64,000 bases of DNA from Plasmopara viticola (GCA_001695595.3 MBPM02000075.1:248001-312000); one strand, 5' to 3'; positions 32,607-45,831 are shown, counted from the stretch's first letter. Translations and numbers: made by a program. Notes: a model not told the origin generated them from the letters alone.

Positions 32607-35600
32607 CCTGATTAGTTACTGTCCATTCGCACACTAGAAAAATTGCTGCGACATCGACAGGCAATTCCGCTGGCAGTCGACTTGCACTCAAACTAATAAT
32701 GGGCGGCGGACAGAACACAAACACTTAGCTGTAAACACGGTGCAAGTCTGAAATTGAATGTACCCGATGAAAGCGGTCGAGCGTCTGAAGAATTTGTGCC
32801 TCATTGCGCATCGCAGTGGCAAGGACTTGGCCTCCACTGACACTTAGTCAGTCTTAAAGACGGAAGCGCCAAAGTATCTTGACAATTCGATCACGGTAGA
32901 AAATGGTCAAAGAGCATGTGCGCTTGGCCCAATGATACCCACAAGTTGTAAACGCACTGCCAATTTGCAATGAGGGTGGCACTGAAATAGATTGTTTCCA
33001 AATCTTCATTCATCATAATCAGATTGAGGCTGCTTTTCATATAGTTGTCATTGTCATGGCCGAACAATGGACTGTTGTCCATCATAGCTCCTGCTTTAAT
33101 AGAAGACAATGCATCATTTATAAAACTGGCAACAAAAAACAACCGACACCGAACTAGGAGACAAAATTTCGATCACCTGAGTCACCTTCGAGATCACCTT
33201 TGGCTCGTACAAAAAAAATTGTATCGCAATTTGAAAAACCACTTGGTGGTCATTTGGCCCACAGCGAGAAAACAATCCCTTCCTGTTCAGGCATGGTTTG
33301 CACACAACATTAGTGGACGTGTCCGCCATTCACAATTGCTTGAGGCACTTCCTCTTTATTGTCATCCAGCAGTGTGTTACTGTGCATTTCAATCAAGGCA
33401 TGCGTCGAAAGATTCCGATAGTCTGCTGGTCGCTGATTAGTTACTGCCCATACGCACACTAGGAAAATTGCTGCGACATCAACAGGCAATTCCGCTGGCA
33501 GTCGACTTGCACTCAATCTAATAATGGGCGGCGGACAGAACACAAACACTTAGCTGTAAACACGGTGCAAGTCTGAAATTTAATGTACCCGATGAAAGCG
33601 GTCGAGCGTCTGAAGAATTTGTGCCTCATTGCGCATCGCATTGGCAAGCTAAATGAAAATGACGATCCTAGTAGCGTTGGACTCAACCATTCGTCACAAT
33701 AGGTACGAAAGAGCCTTCGGTCTAGCTCGTCAGTGATGCGACAACCATAATGCACCTCGCTTTTGCTCCAGCGCTTCGCTAAAGACTCCGATGAATTGCT
33801 CTCGAAGCATCTCTAGCTCTCCAACACTGACACTTAGTCAGTCCTTTAGACGGAAGCGCCAAAGTGTCTTGACAATTCGATCACGGTAGGAAATGGTCAA
33901 AAAGCATGTGCGCTTGGCCCAATCACACCCACAAGTTGTAAACGCACTGCCAATTTGCAACGAGGGCGGCACTGAAATAGAGTGTTTTCAAATCTTTATT
34001 CACCATAATCAGATTGAGGCTGCTTGTCATATAGTTGTCATTGTCGTGGCCGAACAATGGACTGTTGTCCATTATAGCTCCTGCTTTAATAGAAGACGAT
34101 GCAACAATTGTAAAACTGGCAACAAAAAACAACCGACACCGAGCGAAGAGACAAAAAGTTCGATCACCTGAGTCACCTCCGAGATTACCTTTGGCTCGTA
34201 CCGAAATAAAAAAATTGGATGGCGATTGGTAAAAACACTTGGTGGAGTTTGGCCCACAGCGAGAAATCAATCCTTTCCTGTTCAGCCATGGGTTGCACAC
34301 AACATTAGTGGACGTGTCCGCCATTCACAATTGCTTGAGGCACTTCCTCTTTACCGTAATCTAGCAGTGTGGTACTGTGCATTTCAATCAAGGCAAGCGC
34401 CGAAAGATACCGAAGGTCTGCTGGTCGCTGAGTAGTCACTGTTCATTCGCGAACTAGGAAAATTGCTGCGACATCGACAGGCAATACCGCTGGCAGTCGA
34501 CTTGCACTCAAACTAATAATGGGCGGCGGACAGAACACAAACACTTTATTGAAAACACGGTGCAAGTCTGAAATTGAATCTACCCGATGAAAGTAGTCGA
34601 GCATCTGAAGTATTTGTGCCTCATTGCGCATTGCAGTGGCAAGGACTTGGCCTCCACTAACAATTTGTCAGTCCTAAAGACGGAAGCGCCAAAGTATCTT
34701 GACAATTCGATCACGGTAGGATATGGTCAAAAAGCATGTGCGCTTGGCCCAATCACACCCACAAGTTGTAAACGCACTGCCAATTTGCAACAAGGGCGGC
34801 ACTGAAATGGAATGTTTTCAAATCTTCATTCACCATAATCAGATTGAGGCTGCTTGTCATATAGTTGTCATTGTCGTGGCCGAACAATGGACTGTTGTCC
34901 ATCATAGCTATAGCTTTACGATGCAACAATTATTAAACTGGCAACAAAAAACAATCGACACCGAACTAGAAGAAAAAATTTCAATAACCTGAGTCACCTC
35001 CGAGATTACCTTTCGCTCGTACCGAAATAAAAAAATTGGATGGCAATTGGTAAGAACACTTGGTGGTCTTTGGCCCACAGCGAGAAAACAATCCCTTCCT
35101 GTTCAGCCATGGGTTTCACACAACATTAGTGGACGTGTCCGCCATTCACATTTGCTTGAGGCACTTCCTCTTTACCGTAATCTAGCAGTGTGGTACTGTG
35201 CATTTCAATCAAGGAAAGCGCCTAAAGATTCCGATAGTCTGCTGGTCGCTGAGTAGTCACAGTCCAATCGCACACTAGTTAATTGCTGCGACATCGACAG
35301 GCAATTCCGCAGGCAGTCCCCTTGCACTTAAACTAATAATGGGCGGCGGAAAGAACACTTCGCTGTGAACACGGTGCAAGTCTGAATTTGAATCTTCCCG
35401 ATAAAAGCGGTCGAGCGTCTGAAGAATTTGTGCCTCATTGCGCATCGCAGTGGCAAGGACTTGGCCTCCACTGACAGTTAGCCAGTCCTAAAGACGGAAG
35501 CGCCAAAGTGTCTTGATGATTTGATCTCGGTAGGAAATGGTCAAAAAGCATGTGCGCTTGGCCCAAACACACCCACAAGTTGTAAACGCACTGCCGATTT

Positions 35601-38600
35601 GCAACGAGGGCGGCACTTAAATAGAGTGTTTTAAATCTTCACTCACCATAATCAGATTGAGGCTGCTAGTCATATAATTGTCATTGTCGTGGCCGAACAA
35701 TGGACTGTTGTCCATCATAGCTCCTGTTTCAATAGAAGACGATGCAACATTTATAAAACTGGCAACACAAATCAACCGACGCCGAACCAGGCGACAAAAC
35801 GTTCGACCACCTGTGGCACCTTCTGATCACCTTTGGCTCGTACCGAGACAAAAAACGTGGATCGCACTTTGTAAAACCACTTGATGGTCATTTGGCCCAC
35901 AGCGAGAAAACAATCCCTTCCTGTTCAGCCATGGGTTTCACACAACATAAGTGGACGTGTCCGCCATTCACATTTGCTTGAGGCACTTCCTCTTTACCGT
36001 AATCTAGCAGTGTGGTACTGTGCATTTCAATCAAGGAAAGCGCCTAAAGATTCCGAAAGTCTGCTGGTCGCTGAGTAGTCACAGTCCAATCGCACACTAG
36101 TTATTTGCTGCGACATCGACAGGCAATTCCGCTGGCAGTCGACTTGCACTTAGACTAATAATGGGCGGCGGAAAGAACACTTCGCTGTGAACACGGTGCA
36201 AGACTGAATTTGAATCTACCCGATGAAAGCGGTCGAGCGTCTGAAGAATTTGTGCCTCATTGCGCATCGCAGTGGCAAGGACTTTGCCTCCACTGACAGT
36301 TAGTCAGTCCTGAAGACGGAATCGTTAAAGTGTCTTGACGATTTGATCACGGTAGGAAATGGTCAAAAAGCATGTGCGCTTGGCCCAATCACACCCCCAA
36401 GTTGTAAACGCACTGCCAATTTGCAATGAGGGCGGTACAGAATTAGAGAAATTTTAAATGAGGCTGCTTGTCATATAGTTGTCATTGTCGTGGCCGAACA
36501 ATGGAATGTTGTCCATTATAGCTCCTGCTTTAATAGAAGACGATACAACAATTGTAAAACTGGCAACAAAAAACAAACGACGCCGAGCTAAGAGACAAAA
36601 CGTTCGATCACCTGAGTCACCTCCGATATCACCTTTGGCTCGTACCGAAATAAAAAAATTGGATGGCAATTGGTAAAAACACTTGGTGGTCTTTGGCCCA
36701 CAGCGAGAAAACAATCCTTTCCTGTTCAGCCATGGGTTTCACACAACATAAGTGGACGTGTCCGCCATTCACATTTGCTTGAGGCACTTCCCCTTTACCG
36801 TAATCTAGCAGTATGTTACCGTGCATTACAATCAAGGCAAGCGCCGAAAGATACCGAAAGTCTGATGGTCGCTGAGTAGTCACTGTTCATTCGCGCACTA
36901 GGAAAATTGCTGCGACATCGACAGGCAATTTCGCTGGCAGTCGACTTGCACTCAAACTAATAATGGGCGGCGGACAGAACACAAACACTTTGCTGAAAAC
37001 ACGGTGCAAGTCTGGAATTGAATCTACCCGATGAAAGTAGTCGAGCATCTGAAGTATTTGTGCCTCATTGCGCATTGCAGTGGCAAGGACTTGGCCTCCA
37101 CTGACACTTAGTCTGTCCTAAAGACGGAAGCGCCAAAGTATCTTGACAATTCGATCACTGTAGGACATGGTCAAAAAGCATGTGCGCTTGGCCCAATCAC
37201 ACCCACAAGTTGTAAACGCACTACCAATTTGCAACAAGGGCGGCACTGAAATGGAATGTTTTCAAATCTTCATTCACCATAATCAGATTGAGGCTGCTTG
37301 TCATATAGTTGTCATTGTCGTGGCCGAACAATGGACTGTTGTCCATCATAGCTCCAGCTTTACGATGCAACAATTATTAAACTGGCAACAAAAAACAATC
37401 GACACCAAACTAGAAGAAAAAATTTCTATAACCTGAGTCACCTCCGAGATTACCTTTGGCTCGTACCGAAATAAAAAAATTGGATGGCAATTGGTAAAAA
37501 CACTTGGTGGTCTTTGGCCCACAGCGAGAAAACAATCCCTTCCTGTTCAGCCATGGGTTTCACACAACATTAGTGGACGTGTCCGCCATTCACATTTGCT
37601 TGAGGCACTTCCTCTTTACCGTAATCTAGCAGTGTGGTACTGTGCATTTCAATCAAGGAAAGCGCCTAAAGATTCCGAAAGTCTGCTGGTCGCTGAGTAG
37701 TCACAGTCCAATCGCACACTAGTTATTGCTGCGACATCGACAGGCAATTCCGCTGGCAGTCGACTTGCACTTAAACTAATAATGGGCGGCGGAAAGAACA
37801 CTTCGCTGTGAACACGATGCAAGTCTGAATTTGAATCTACCCGATGAAAGCGGTCGAGCGTCTGAAGAATTTGTGCCTCATTGCGCATCGCAGTGGCAAG
37901 GACTTGGCCTCCACTGACAGTTAGTCAGTCCTGAAGACGGAAGCGCTAAAGTGTCTTGACGGTTTGATCACGGTAGGAAATGGTAAAAAAGCATAAGCGC
38001 TTGGCCCAATCACACCCCCAAGTTGTAAACGCACTGCCAATTTGCAATGAGGGCGGCACAGAATTAAAGAAATTTTAAATGAGGCTGCTTGTCATGTAGT
38101 TGTCATTGTCGTGGCCGAACAATGGACTGTTGTCCATTATAGCTCCTGCTTTAATAGAAGACGATGCAACAATTGTAAAACTGGCAACAAAAAACAACCG
38201 ACACCGAGCGAAGAGACAAAAAGTTCGATCACCTGAGTCACCTCCGAGATTACCTTTGGCTCGTACCGAAATAAAAAAATTGGATGGCGATTGGTAAAAA
38301 CACTTGGTGGTCTTTGGCCCACAGCGAGAAAACAATCCTTTCCTGTTCAGCCATGGGTTTCACACAACATTAGTGGACGTGTCCGCCATTCACATTTGCT
38401 TGAGGCACTTCCCCTTTACCGAAATCTGGGAGTGTGTTACTGTACATTTCAATCAAGGAAAGCGCCGAAAGATTCCGAAAGTCTGCTGGTCGCTGAGTAG
38501 TCACAGTCCATTCGCACACTAGGAAAATTGCTGCGACATCAACAGGCAATTTCGCTGGCAGTCGACATGCACTCAAACTAATAATGGGCGGCGGACAGAA

Positions 38601-41600
38601 CACAAACACTTAGCTGTAAAACGGTGCAAGTCTGAATTTGAATGTACCCGATGAAAGCGGTCGAGCGTTTGAAGAATTTGTGCCTCATTGCGCATCGCAG
38701 TGGCAAGGACTTGGCCTCCACTGACAGTTAGCCAGTCCTAAGGACGGAAGCGCCAAAGTGTCCATATGATTTGATCTCGGTAGGAAATGGTCAAAAAGCA
38801 TGTGCGCTTGGCCCAAACACACCCACAAGTTGTAAACGCACTGCCGATCTGCAACGAGGGCGGCACTGAAATAGAGTGATTTAAATCTCCACTCACCATA
38901 ATCAGATTGAGGCTGCTAGTCATATAATTGTCATTGTCGTGGCCGAACAATGGGCTGTTGTCGTTTATAGCTCATGTTTCAATAGAAGACGATGCAACAT
39001 TTATAAAACTGGCAACACAAATCAACCGACGCCGAACCAGGCGAAAGAACGTTCGATGACCTGAGGCACCTTCTGATCACCTTTGGCTCGTACCGGGACA
39101 AAAAAAGTGGATCGCACTTTGTAAAACCACTTGGTGGTCATTTGGCCCACAGCGAGAAAACAATCCCTTCCTGTTCAGCCATGGTTTGCACACAACATTA
39201 GTGAACGTGTCCGCCATTCACATTTGCTTGAGGCACTTCCTCTTTACCGTAATCTAGCAGTATGTTACCGTGCATTACAATCAAGGCAAGCGCCGAAAGA
39301 TACCGAAAGTCTGATGGTCGCTGAGTAGTCACTGTTCATTCGCACACTAGGAAAATTGCTGCGACATCGACAAGCAATTCCGCTGGCAGTCGACTTGCAC
39401 TTAAACTAAGGGCGGCGGAAAGAACACTTCGCTGTGAACACGGTGCAAGACTGAATTTGAATCTACCCGATGAAAGCGGTCGAGCGTCTGAAGAATTTGT
39501 GCCTCATTGCGCATCGCAGTGGCAAGGACTTTGCCTCCACTGACAGTTAGTCAGTCCTGAAGACGGAATCGTTAAAGTGTCTTGACGATTTGATCACGGT
39601 AGGAAATGGTAAAAAAGCATGTGCGCTTGGCCCAATCACACCCACAAGTTGTAAACGCACTGCCAATTTGCAATGAGGGCGGCACAGAATTAGAGAAATT
39701 TTAAATGAGGCTGCTTGTCATATAGTTGTCATTGTCGTGGCCGAACAATGGACTGTTGTCCATTATTCCTCCTGCTTTAATAGAAGACGATGCAACAATT
39801 ATTAAACTGGCAACAAAAAACAACCGACACCGAGCTAAGAGACAAAAAGTTCGATCACCTGAGTCACCTCCGAGATTACCTTTGGCTCGTACCGAGATAA
39901 AAAAATTGGATGGCGATTGGTAAAAACACTTGGTGGTCTTTGGCCCACAGCGAGAAAACAATCCTTTCCTGTTCAGCCATGGGTTTCACACAACATTAGT
40001 GGACGTGTCCGCCATTCACATTTGCTTGAGGCACTTCCTCTTTACCGGAATCTAGCAGTGTGGTACTGTGCATTTCAATCAAGCAAAGCACCTAAAGATT
40101 CCGAAAGTCTACTGGTCGCTGAGTAGTCACAGTCCAATCGCACACTAGTTATTTGCTGCGACATCGACAGGCAATTCCGCTGGCAGTCGACTTGCACTTA
40201 GACTAATAATGGGTGGCGGAAAGAACACTTCGCTGTGAACACGGTGCAAGACTGAATTTGAATCTACCCGATGAAAGCGGTCGAGCGTCTGAAGAATTTG
40301 TGCCTCATTGCGCATCGCAGTGGCAAGGACTTGGCCTCCACTGACAGTTAGTCAGTCCTGAAGACGGAATCGTTAAAGTGTCTTGACGATTTGATCACGG
40401 TAGGAAATGGTCAAAAAGCATGTGCGCTTGGCCCAATCACACCCACAAGTTGTAAACGCACTGCCAATTTGCAATGAGGGCGGCACAGAATTAGAGAAAT
40501 TTTAAATGAGGCTGCTTGTCATATAGTTGTCATTGTCGTGGCCGAACAATGGACTGTTGTCCATTATTCCTCCTGCTTTAATAGAAGACGATGCAACAAT
40601 TATTAAACTGGCAACAAAAAACAACCGACACCGAGCTAAGAGACAAAAAGTTCGATCACCTGAGTCACCTCCGAGATTACCTTTGGCTCGTACCGAGATA
40701 AAAAAATTGGATGGCGATTGGTAAAAACACTTGGTGGTCTTTGGCCCACAGCGAGAAAACAATCCTTTCCTGTTCAGCCATGGGTTTCACACAACATTAG
40801 TGGACGTGTCCGCCATTCACATTTGCTTGAGGCACTTCCCCTTTACCGTAATCTAGCAGTATGTTACCGTTCATTACAATCAAGGCAAGCGCCGAAAGAT
40901 TCCGAAAGTCTGCTGGTCGCTGAGTAGTCACTGTCCATTCGCACACTAGGAAAATTGCTGCGACATCAACAGGCAATTCCGCTGGCAGTCGACTTGCACT
41001 CAAACTAATAATGGGCGGCGGACAGAACACAAAGACTTAGCTGTAAAACGGTGCAAGTCTGAATTTGAATGTACCCGATGAAAGCGGTCGAGCGTTTGAA
41101 GAATTTGTGCCTCATTGCGCATCGCAGTGGCAAGGACTTGGCCTCCACTGACAGTTAGCCAGTCCTAAAGACGGAAGCGCCAAAGTGTCTTGATGATTTG
41201 ATCTCGGTAGGAAATGGTAAGAAAGCATGTGCGCTTGGCCCAAACACACCCACAAGTTGTAAACGCACTGCCGATCTGCAACGAGGGCGGCACTGAGATA
41301 GAGTGTTTTAAATCTCCACTCACCATAATCAGATTGAGGCTGCTAGTCATATAATTGTCATTGTCGTGGCCGAACAATGGGCTGTTGTCGTTTATAGCTC
41401 CTGTTTCAATAGAAGACGATGCAACATTTATAAAACTGGCAACACAAATCAACCGACGCCGAACCAGGCGACAAAACGTTCGATCACCTGAGGCACCTTC
41501 TGATCACCTTTGGCTCGTACCGAGACAAAAAAAGTGGATCGCACTTTGTAAAACCACTTGGTGGTCATTTGGCCCACAGCGAGAAAACAATCCCTTCCTG

Positions 41601-43800
41601 TTCAGCCATGATTTGCACACAACATTAGTGAACGTGTCCGCCATTCACATTTGCTTGAGGCACTTCCTCTTTACCGTAATCTTGCAGTATGTTACCGTGC
41701 ATTACAATCAAGGCAAGCGCCGAAAGATACCGAAAGTCTGCTGGTCGCTGAGTAGTCACTGTTCATTCGCGCACTAGGAAATTGCTGCGACATCGACAGG
41801 CAGTTTTGCTGGCAGTCGACTTGCACTTAAACTAATAATGGGCAGCGGACAAAACACAAACACTTTGCTGAAAACACGGTGCAAGTCTGAAATTGAATCT
41901 ACCAGATGAAAGTGGTCAAGCATCTGAAGTATTTGTGCCTCATTGCGCATTGCAGTGGCAAGGACTTGACCTCCACTGACACTTAGTCAGTCCTAAAGAC
42001 GGAAGCGCCAAAGTATCTTGACAATTCGATCACGGTAGGAAATGGTCAAAAAGCATGTGCGCTTGGCCCAATCACACCCACAAGTTGTAAACGCACTGCC
42101 AATTTGCAACAAGGGCGGCACTGAAATAGATTGTATCTTAATCTTCATTCACCATAATCAGATTGAGGCTACTTGTCATATTGTGTCATTGTCGTGGCCG
42201 AACAATGGACTGTTGTCCATTATTCCTCCTGCTTTAAAAGAAGACGATGCAACAACTATTAAACTGGCAACAAAAAACAACCGACACCGAGCTAAGAGAC
42301 AAAAAGTTCGATCACCTGAGTCACCTCCGAGATTACCTTTGGCTCGTACCGAAATAAAAAAAAATGGATGGCAATTGGTAAAAACACTTGGTGGTCTTTG
42401 GCCCACAGCGAGAAAACAATCCTTTCCTGTTCAGCCATGGGTTTCACACAACATTAGTGGACGTGTCCGCCATTCACATTTGCTTGAGGCACTTCCTCTT
42501 TACCGTAATCTAGCAATGTGATACTGTGCATTTTAATCAAGGAAAGCGCCTAAAGATTCCGAAAGTCTGCTGGTCGCTGAGTAGTCACAGTCCAATCGCA
42601 CACTAGGAAAATTGCTGCGACATCGACAGGCAATTCCGCTGGCAGTCGACTTGCACTTAAACTAAAAATGGGCGGCGGACAGAACACAAAGACTTAGCTG
42701 TAAAACGGTGCAAGGCTGAAATTGAATGTACCCGATGAAAGCGGTCGAGCGTCTGAAGAATTTGTGCCTCATTGCGCATCGCAGTGGCAAGGACTTGGCC
42801 TCCACTGACAGTTAGCCAATCCTAAGGACGGAAGCGCCATAGTGTCTTAATGATTTGATCTCGGTAGGAAATGGTCAAAAAGCATGTGCGCTTGGCCCAA
42901 ACACATCCACAAGTTGTAAACGCACTGCCGATTTGCAACGAGGGCGGCACTGAAATAGAGTGTTTTAAATCTCCACTCACCATAATCAGATTGAGGCTGC
43001 TAGTCTTATAATTGTCATTGTCGTGGCCGAACAATGGACTGTTGTCGTTCATAGCTCCTGTTTCAATAGAAGACGATGCAACATTTTAAAACTGGCAACA
43101 CTAATCAACCGACGCCGAACCAGGCGACAAAACGTTCGATCACCTGAGGCACCTTCTGATCACCTTTGGCTCGTACCGAGACAAAAAAAGTGGATCGCAG
43201 TTTGTAAAACCACTTGGTGGTTATTTGGCCCACAGCGAGAAAACAATACCTTCCTGTTCAGCCATGGTTTGCACACAATATTAGTGGACGTGTCCGCCAT
43301 TCACATTTGCTTGAGGCACTTCCTCTTTATTGTAATCCAGCAGTGTGTTACTGTGCATTACAATCAAGGCAAGCGCCGAAAAATACCGAAAGTCTGCTGG
43401 TCGCTGAGTAGTCACTGTCCATTCGCACACGAGGAAAATTGCTGAGACATCGACAGGCAATTCCGCTGGCAGTCGACATGCACTCAAACTAATAATGGGC
43501 GGCGGACAGAACACAAACACTTTGCTGTAAACAGGGTGCAAGTCTGAAATTGAATGTACCCGATGAAAGTGGTCGAGCGTCTGAAGAATTTGTGCCTCAT
43601 TGCGCATCGCAGTGGCAAGGACTTGGCCTCCACTGACACTTAGTCAGTCCTACAGACGGAAGCGCCAAAGTGTCTTGACAATTCGATCACGGTAGGAAAT
43701 GGTCAAAAAGCATGCGCTTGGCTCAATCACACCGACAAGTTGTATACGCACTGCCAATTTGCAACAAGGGCGGCACTGAAAAAGAGTTTTTTAGAATCTG
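32607..43800 (-). repeat. Tandem array of about 14 units of 800-830 bp
   Basis: The anchor GTAGGAAATGGTCAAAAAGC and close variants occur at about 32897, 33887, 34717, 35531, 36354, 37161, 37974, 38780, 39600, 40401, 41209, 42036, 42866 and 43694. That gives a period of 801-830 bases, apart from one 990-base interval. By diagnostic changes the units fall into three classes, in the order A A A B C A C B C C B A B A. On the minus strand each unit retains two coding-like stretches, one with MRNEAQILQTLD...GGHVH and one ending NLWV, separated by stops. The array continues into gene copy 2 at 43800, so it reads as its minus-strand 3' extension. Confidence 0.9.
33651..33826. other. Unit-specific 176-base insertion in the array
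   Basis: It is absent from all other units and accounts for the long 990-base interval. The minus strand has a coding-like stretch (LREQFIGVFSEALEQKRGAL). No terminal repeat or target duplication is evident, and the origin is unknown. Confidence 0.6.
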
Positions 43801-44229
43801 GATTCACCGAGGCTGCTTGTCATATAATTGGCATTGTCGTGTCCGTAGTAGTCGTTGCCGTGGCCGTGGTAATCATGGCTGTAGCCGTCGTAGTCCTTGC
43901 CATACTTGGTGTAGCCGTTCCTTTGCTGTGTTCCTTGTGCCTGTTAGTCATGTGGCTGTGGTCGTCGTCCTTGTGCGCGTAAGCATCGTGGCCGTAGTCC
44001 TTGTGATCATAGTCGTCTTTGCCGTAGCTGTAGTCTGATGACTCGGTGGCTTTGGATTTATTGTCTTCCAGGCCCACAATCGTGCTTAGGCGGGTGGTGA
44101 CCGTAGTCTTTGTAGGAGCCAAGTCGTCGACGGGGAGCGATTTTCCGCTGGAGCACCTCGGACATCGATCGATTGCAGGATGGAGGTATTGACGTATAGG
44201 CATAGCACTGCACGCATATTGAACTGCAT
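43801..44229 (-). pseudogene. Secreted His/Tyr/Gly/Asp-rich protein, copy 2
   Basis: The minus-strand ATG at 44229 begins MQFNMRAVLCLYVNTSILQS and continues to GAPAE, signal-peptide-like, as in copy 1. It stops within about 50 codons, while the His/Tyr-rich content (DYDHKDYGHDAYAHKDDD, about 44030-43950) lies in another frame. The end reads YYGHDNANYMTSSL at about 43845-43810 and passes into the first array unit. It has the same frame break as copy 1, so the break is old or reflects undetected splicing. Confidence 0.6.
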
Positions 44230-45062
44230 CTTGGCCGCGACTCAAATGGTTAAAATTGTTGGTTGTCGACTGCTATGAAGAAGGCGAAATGGAAAGTGAA
44301 GGAGCGAGAAATGGTCGAATTCTGATTACTGAATGTGTGCGCTGACAGACTTATCATAACTCTCTCTCAATATTTTTGAGAAATGAAGCGACACGGCAAG
44401 AGAACTCGCGAGAGAATGACTTTCCCTCAATGTCCTTAATAGACAAGATTAACGAAGCCTTGTCAATCGCCTTTTCGAAATATGTCATTCTCTTGTAAAT
44501 ATCCTTGCCCTGTCACTTCGGTCGATCGTCATATACAACGCGCTCTTGAGATACTGAAAGACACTCGCAAGAGAATTCTCTTGCCGTCTCGCTTCAGTTT
44601 GCACGAGATTCGCAAGCAAAGGCAATTTTATAGAATTGTATTAAATGTATACGATTAAGAAATGATTATTTTTTCCGCGATATTTTCGTAAACCTAGATT
44701 TAACCATAGGAATAGAACTACCCCAAGAATTAAGACAGCCAGCTGAACATCTGTTTATTTTCTCTAGGCAATAATTGAAGTACTCTTGTCACTCGGCTCT
44801 AGAAATATGTCATTCTCTTGCAAATTTTCTTGCCTTGTTACTTCGGTCGATCATCATATACAGAGCTCTCTCAAGATGCTGAGAGAGACTCGCGAGTTAT
44901 TTATGTTGCCGTGTCGCTTCAGTTTGCAAGAGATTCGCAAGTGTCACATCAATTACGAAGCTCTCTTAAGATATTGCGCTCTCTCACTTTTCATTTCGCA
45001 TTCTTCTCAGCAATCGACAACTATCAAATACATCATTTAAGTCAAGCAACTGCGCGGCCAAG
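44230..45062. promoter_or_regulatory. Divergent promoter region between gene copies 2 and 3
   Basis: 833 bases lie between two divergent ATGs. Both halves carry repeated motifs of the ATTCTCTTGC / GCAAGAGAAT type and a TCGCTTCA-like word, in direct and inverted order (for example 44380-44425, 44490-44600, 44810-44960). Each ATG is preceded by GCGGCCAAG and a CTCTCTCACTTTTCATTTCGC-like stretch. The middle (about 44640-44720) matches the calnexin 3' flank in reverse. Nearly the same block recurs at 61060-61905. Confidence 0.65.
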
Positions 45063-45831
45063 ATGCAGTATAATATGCTTGCAATGTTAAGCCTATACGT
45101 CAGTGCCTCCATCCTGCAATCGCTCGATGTCCGAGGTGCTCCAGCGGGAAATCGCTCCCCGTCGACGACTTGACTCCTACTACGGTCACCACCCGCCCAA
45201 ACACGATCGTGTCCACCGAAATGGACACCACGACATGGGCATTGCACTATCGTCGGCGCCTGTACGACGATAAATTCAAGGCCACCGAGTCATTAGACTA
45301 CAGCTACGGCAAAGACGACTACGATCGCAAGGACTACGGCCATGATACTTACGTCTGCAAGGACGACAACAACAGCCACAAGGGCTACGTCTACAAGAAA
45401 CACAGCGGCTACAGCAAATACGGCAAGGACTACGACGACTACAGCCATGATTACTACGGCCACGGCAACGACTTCTACGGCCACGGCCACGGCAACGACA
45501 ACTACGACCACGACAATGGCAACTACGGCCACGGCAATGACTACTATAGTTACGACAAAGGATACGGTGGCAAAGCCTTTGGCTATTATTTGGATTCTAT
45601 TCGTCATACAACGGATTTATTGCGCACATGGATTCGTTGTTGTGGATCATAAACCCAACGAACTTTGGAGAGAGATTTGAGTCAAATGAGGGCGAAATCC
45701 ACGTGCTGGTGGTGGTTCCGTCCGAAGAAAACACTTCCACTCCATACGCACCAATTGCTGCCACGTTATTTCAACACACGTTCTTGAACGTTCCCAGTAC
45801 AACGGATTCGAGAACTCAAAAGCTGAAGTAG
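45063..45831 (+). pseudogene. Secreted His/Tyr-rich / CRN HVLVVVP fusion, copy 3
   Basis: The ATG at 45063 gives MQYNMLAMLSLYVSASILQS, a signal-peptide-like start, but the frame stops at about 45170. A second frame holds the Tyr/His/Gly/Asp repeats (YYGHGNDFYGHGHGNDNY, about 45455-45510). A one-base deletion near 45594, relative to copy 4, shifts it again. The third frame (45628-45831) has MDSLLWIINPTNFG and then GEIHVLVVVPS, with the motif at 45700-45720. HVLVxxP is known to close the N-terminal translocation domain of oomycete Crinkler effectors and to mark the point where C-terminal domains recombine. This copy cannot make the full protein. Confidence 0.6.

Noticed and set aside
32607..43800. 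Dozens of short open frames in the array as separate genes
   Set aside because: They recur with every unit, occur on both strands, and are broken differently in each unit; most lack a proper start. They are treated as parts of one repeat.
32607..43800. CRISPR array
   Set aside because: The period is about 800 bases with no short repeat-spacer pattern, and the window is eukaryotic.
44983..45247. Independent minus-strand gene over the start of copy 3
   Set aside because: It overlaps the conserved signal-peptide region, recurs at 61875-62090, and carries no recognisable domain.
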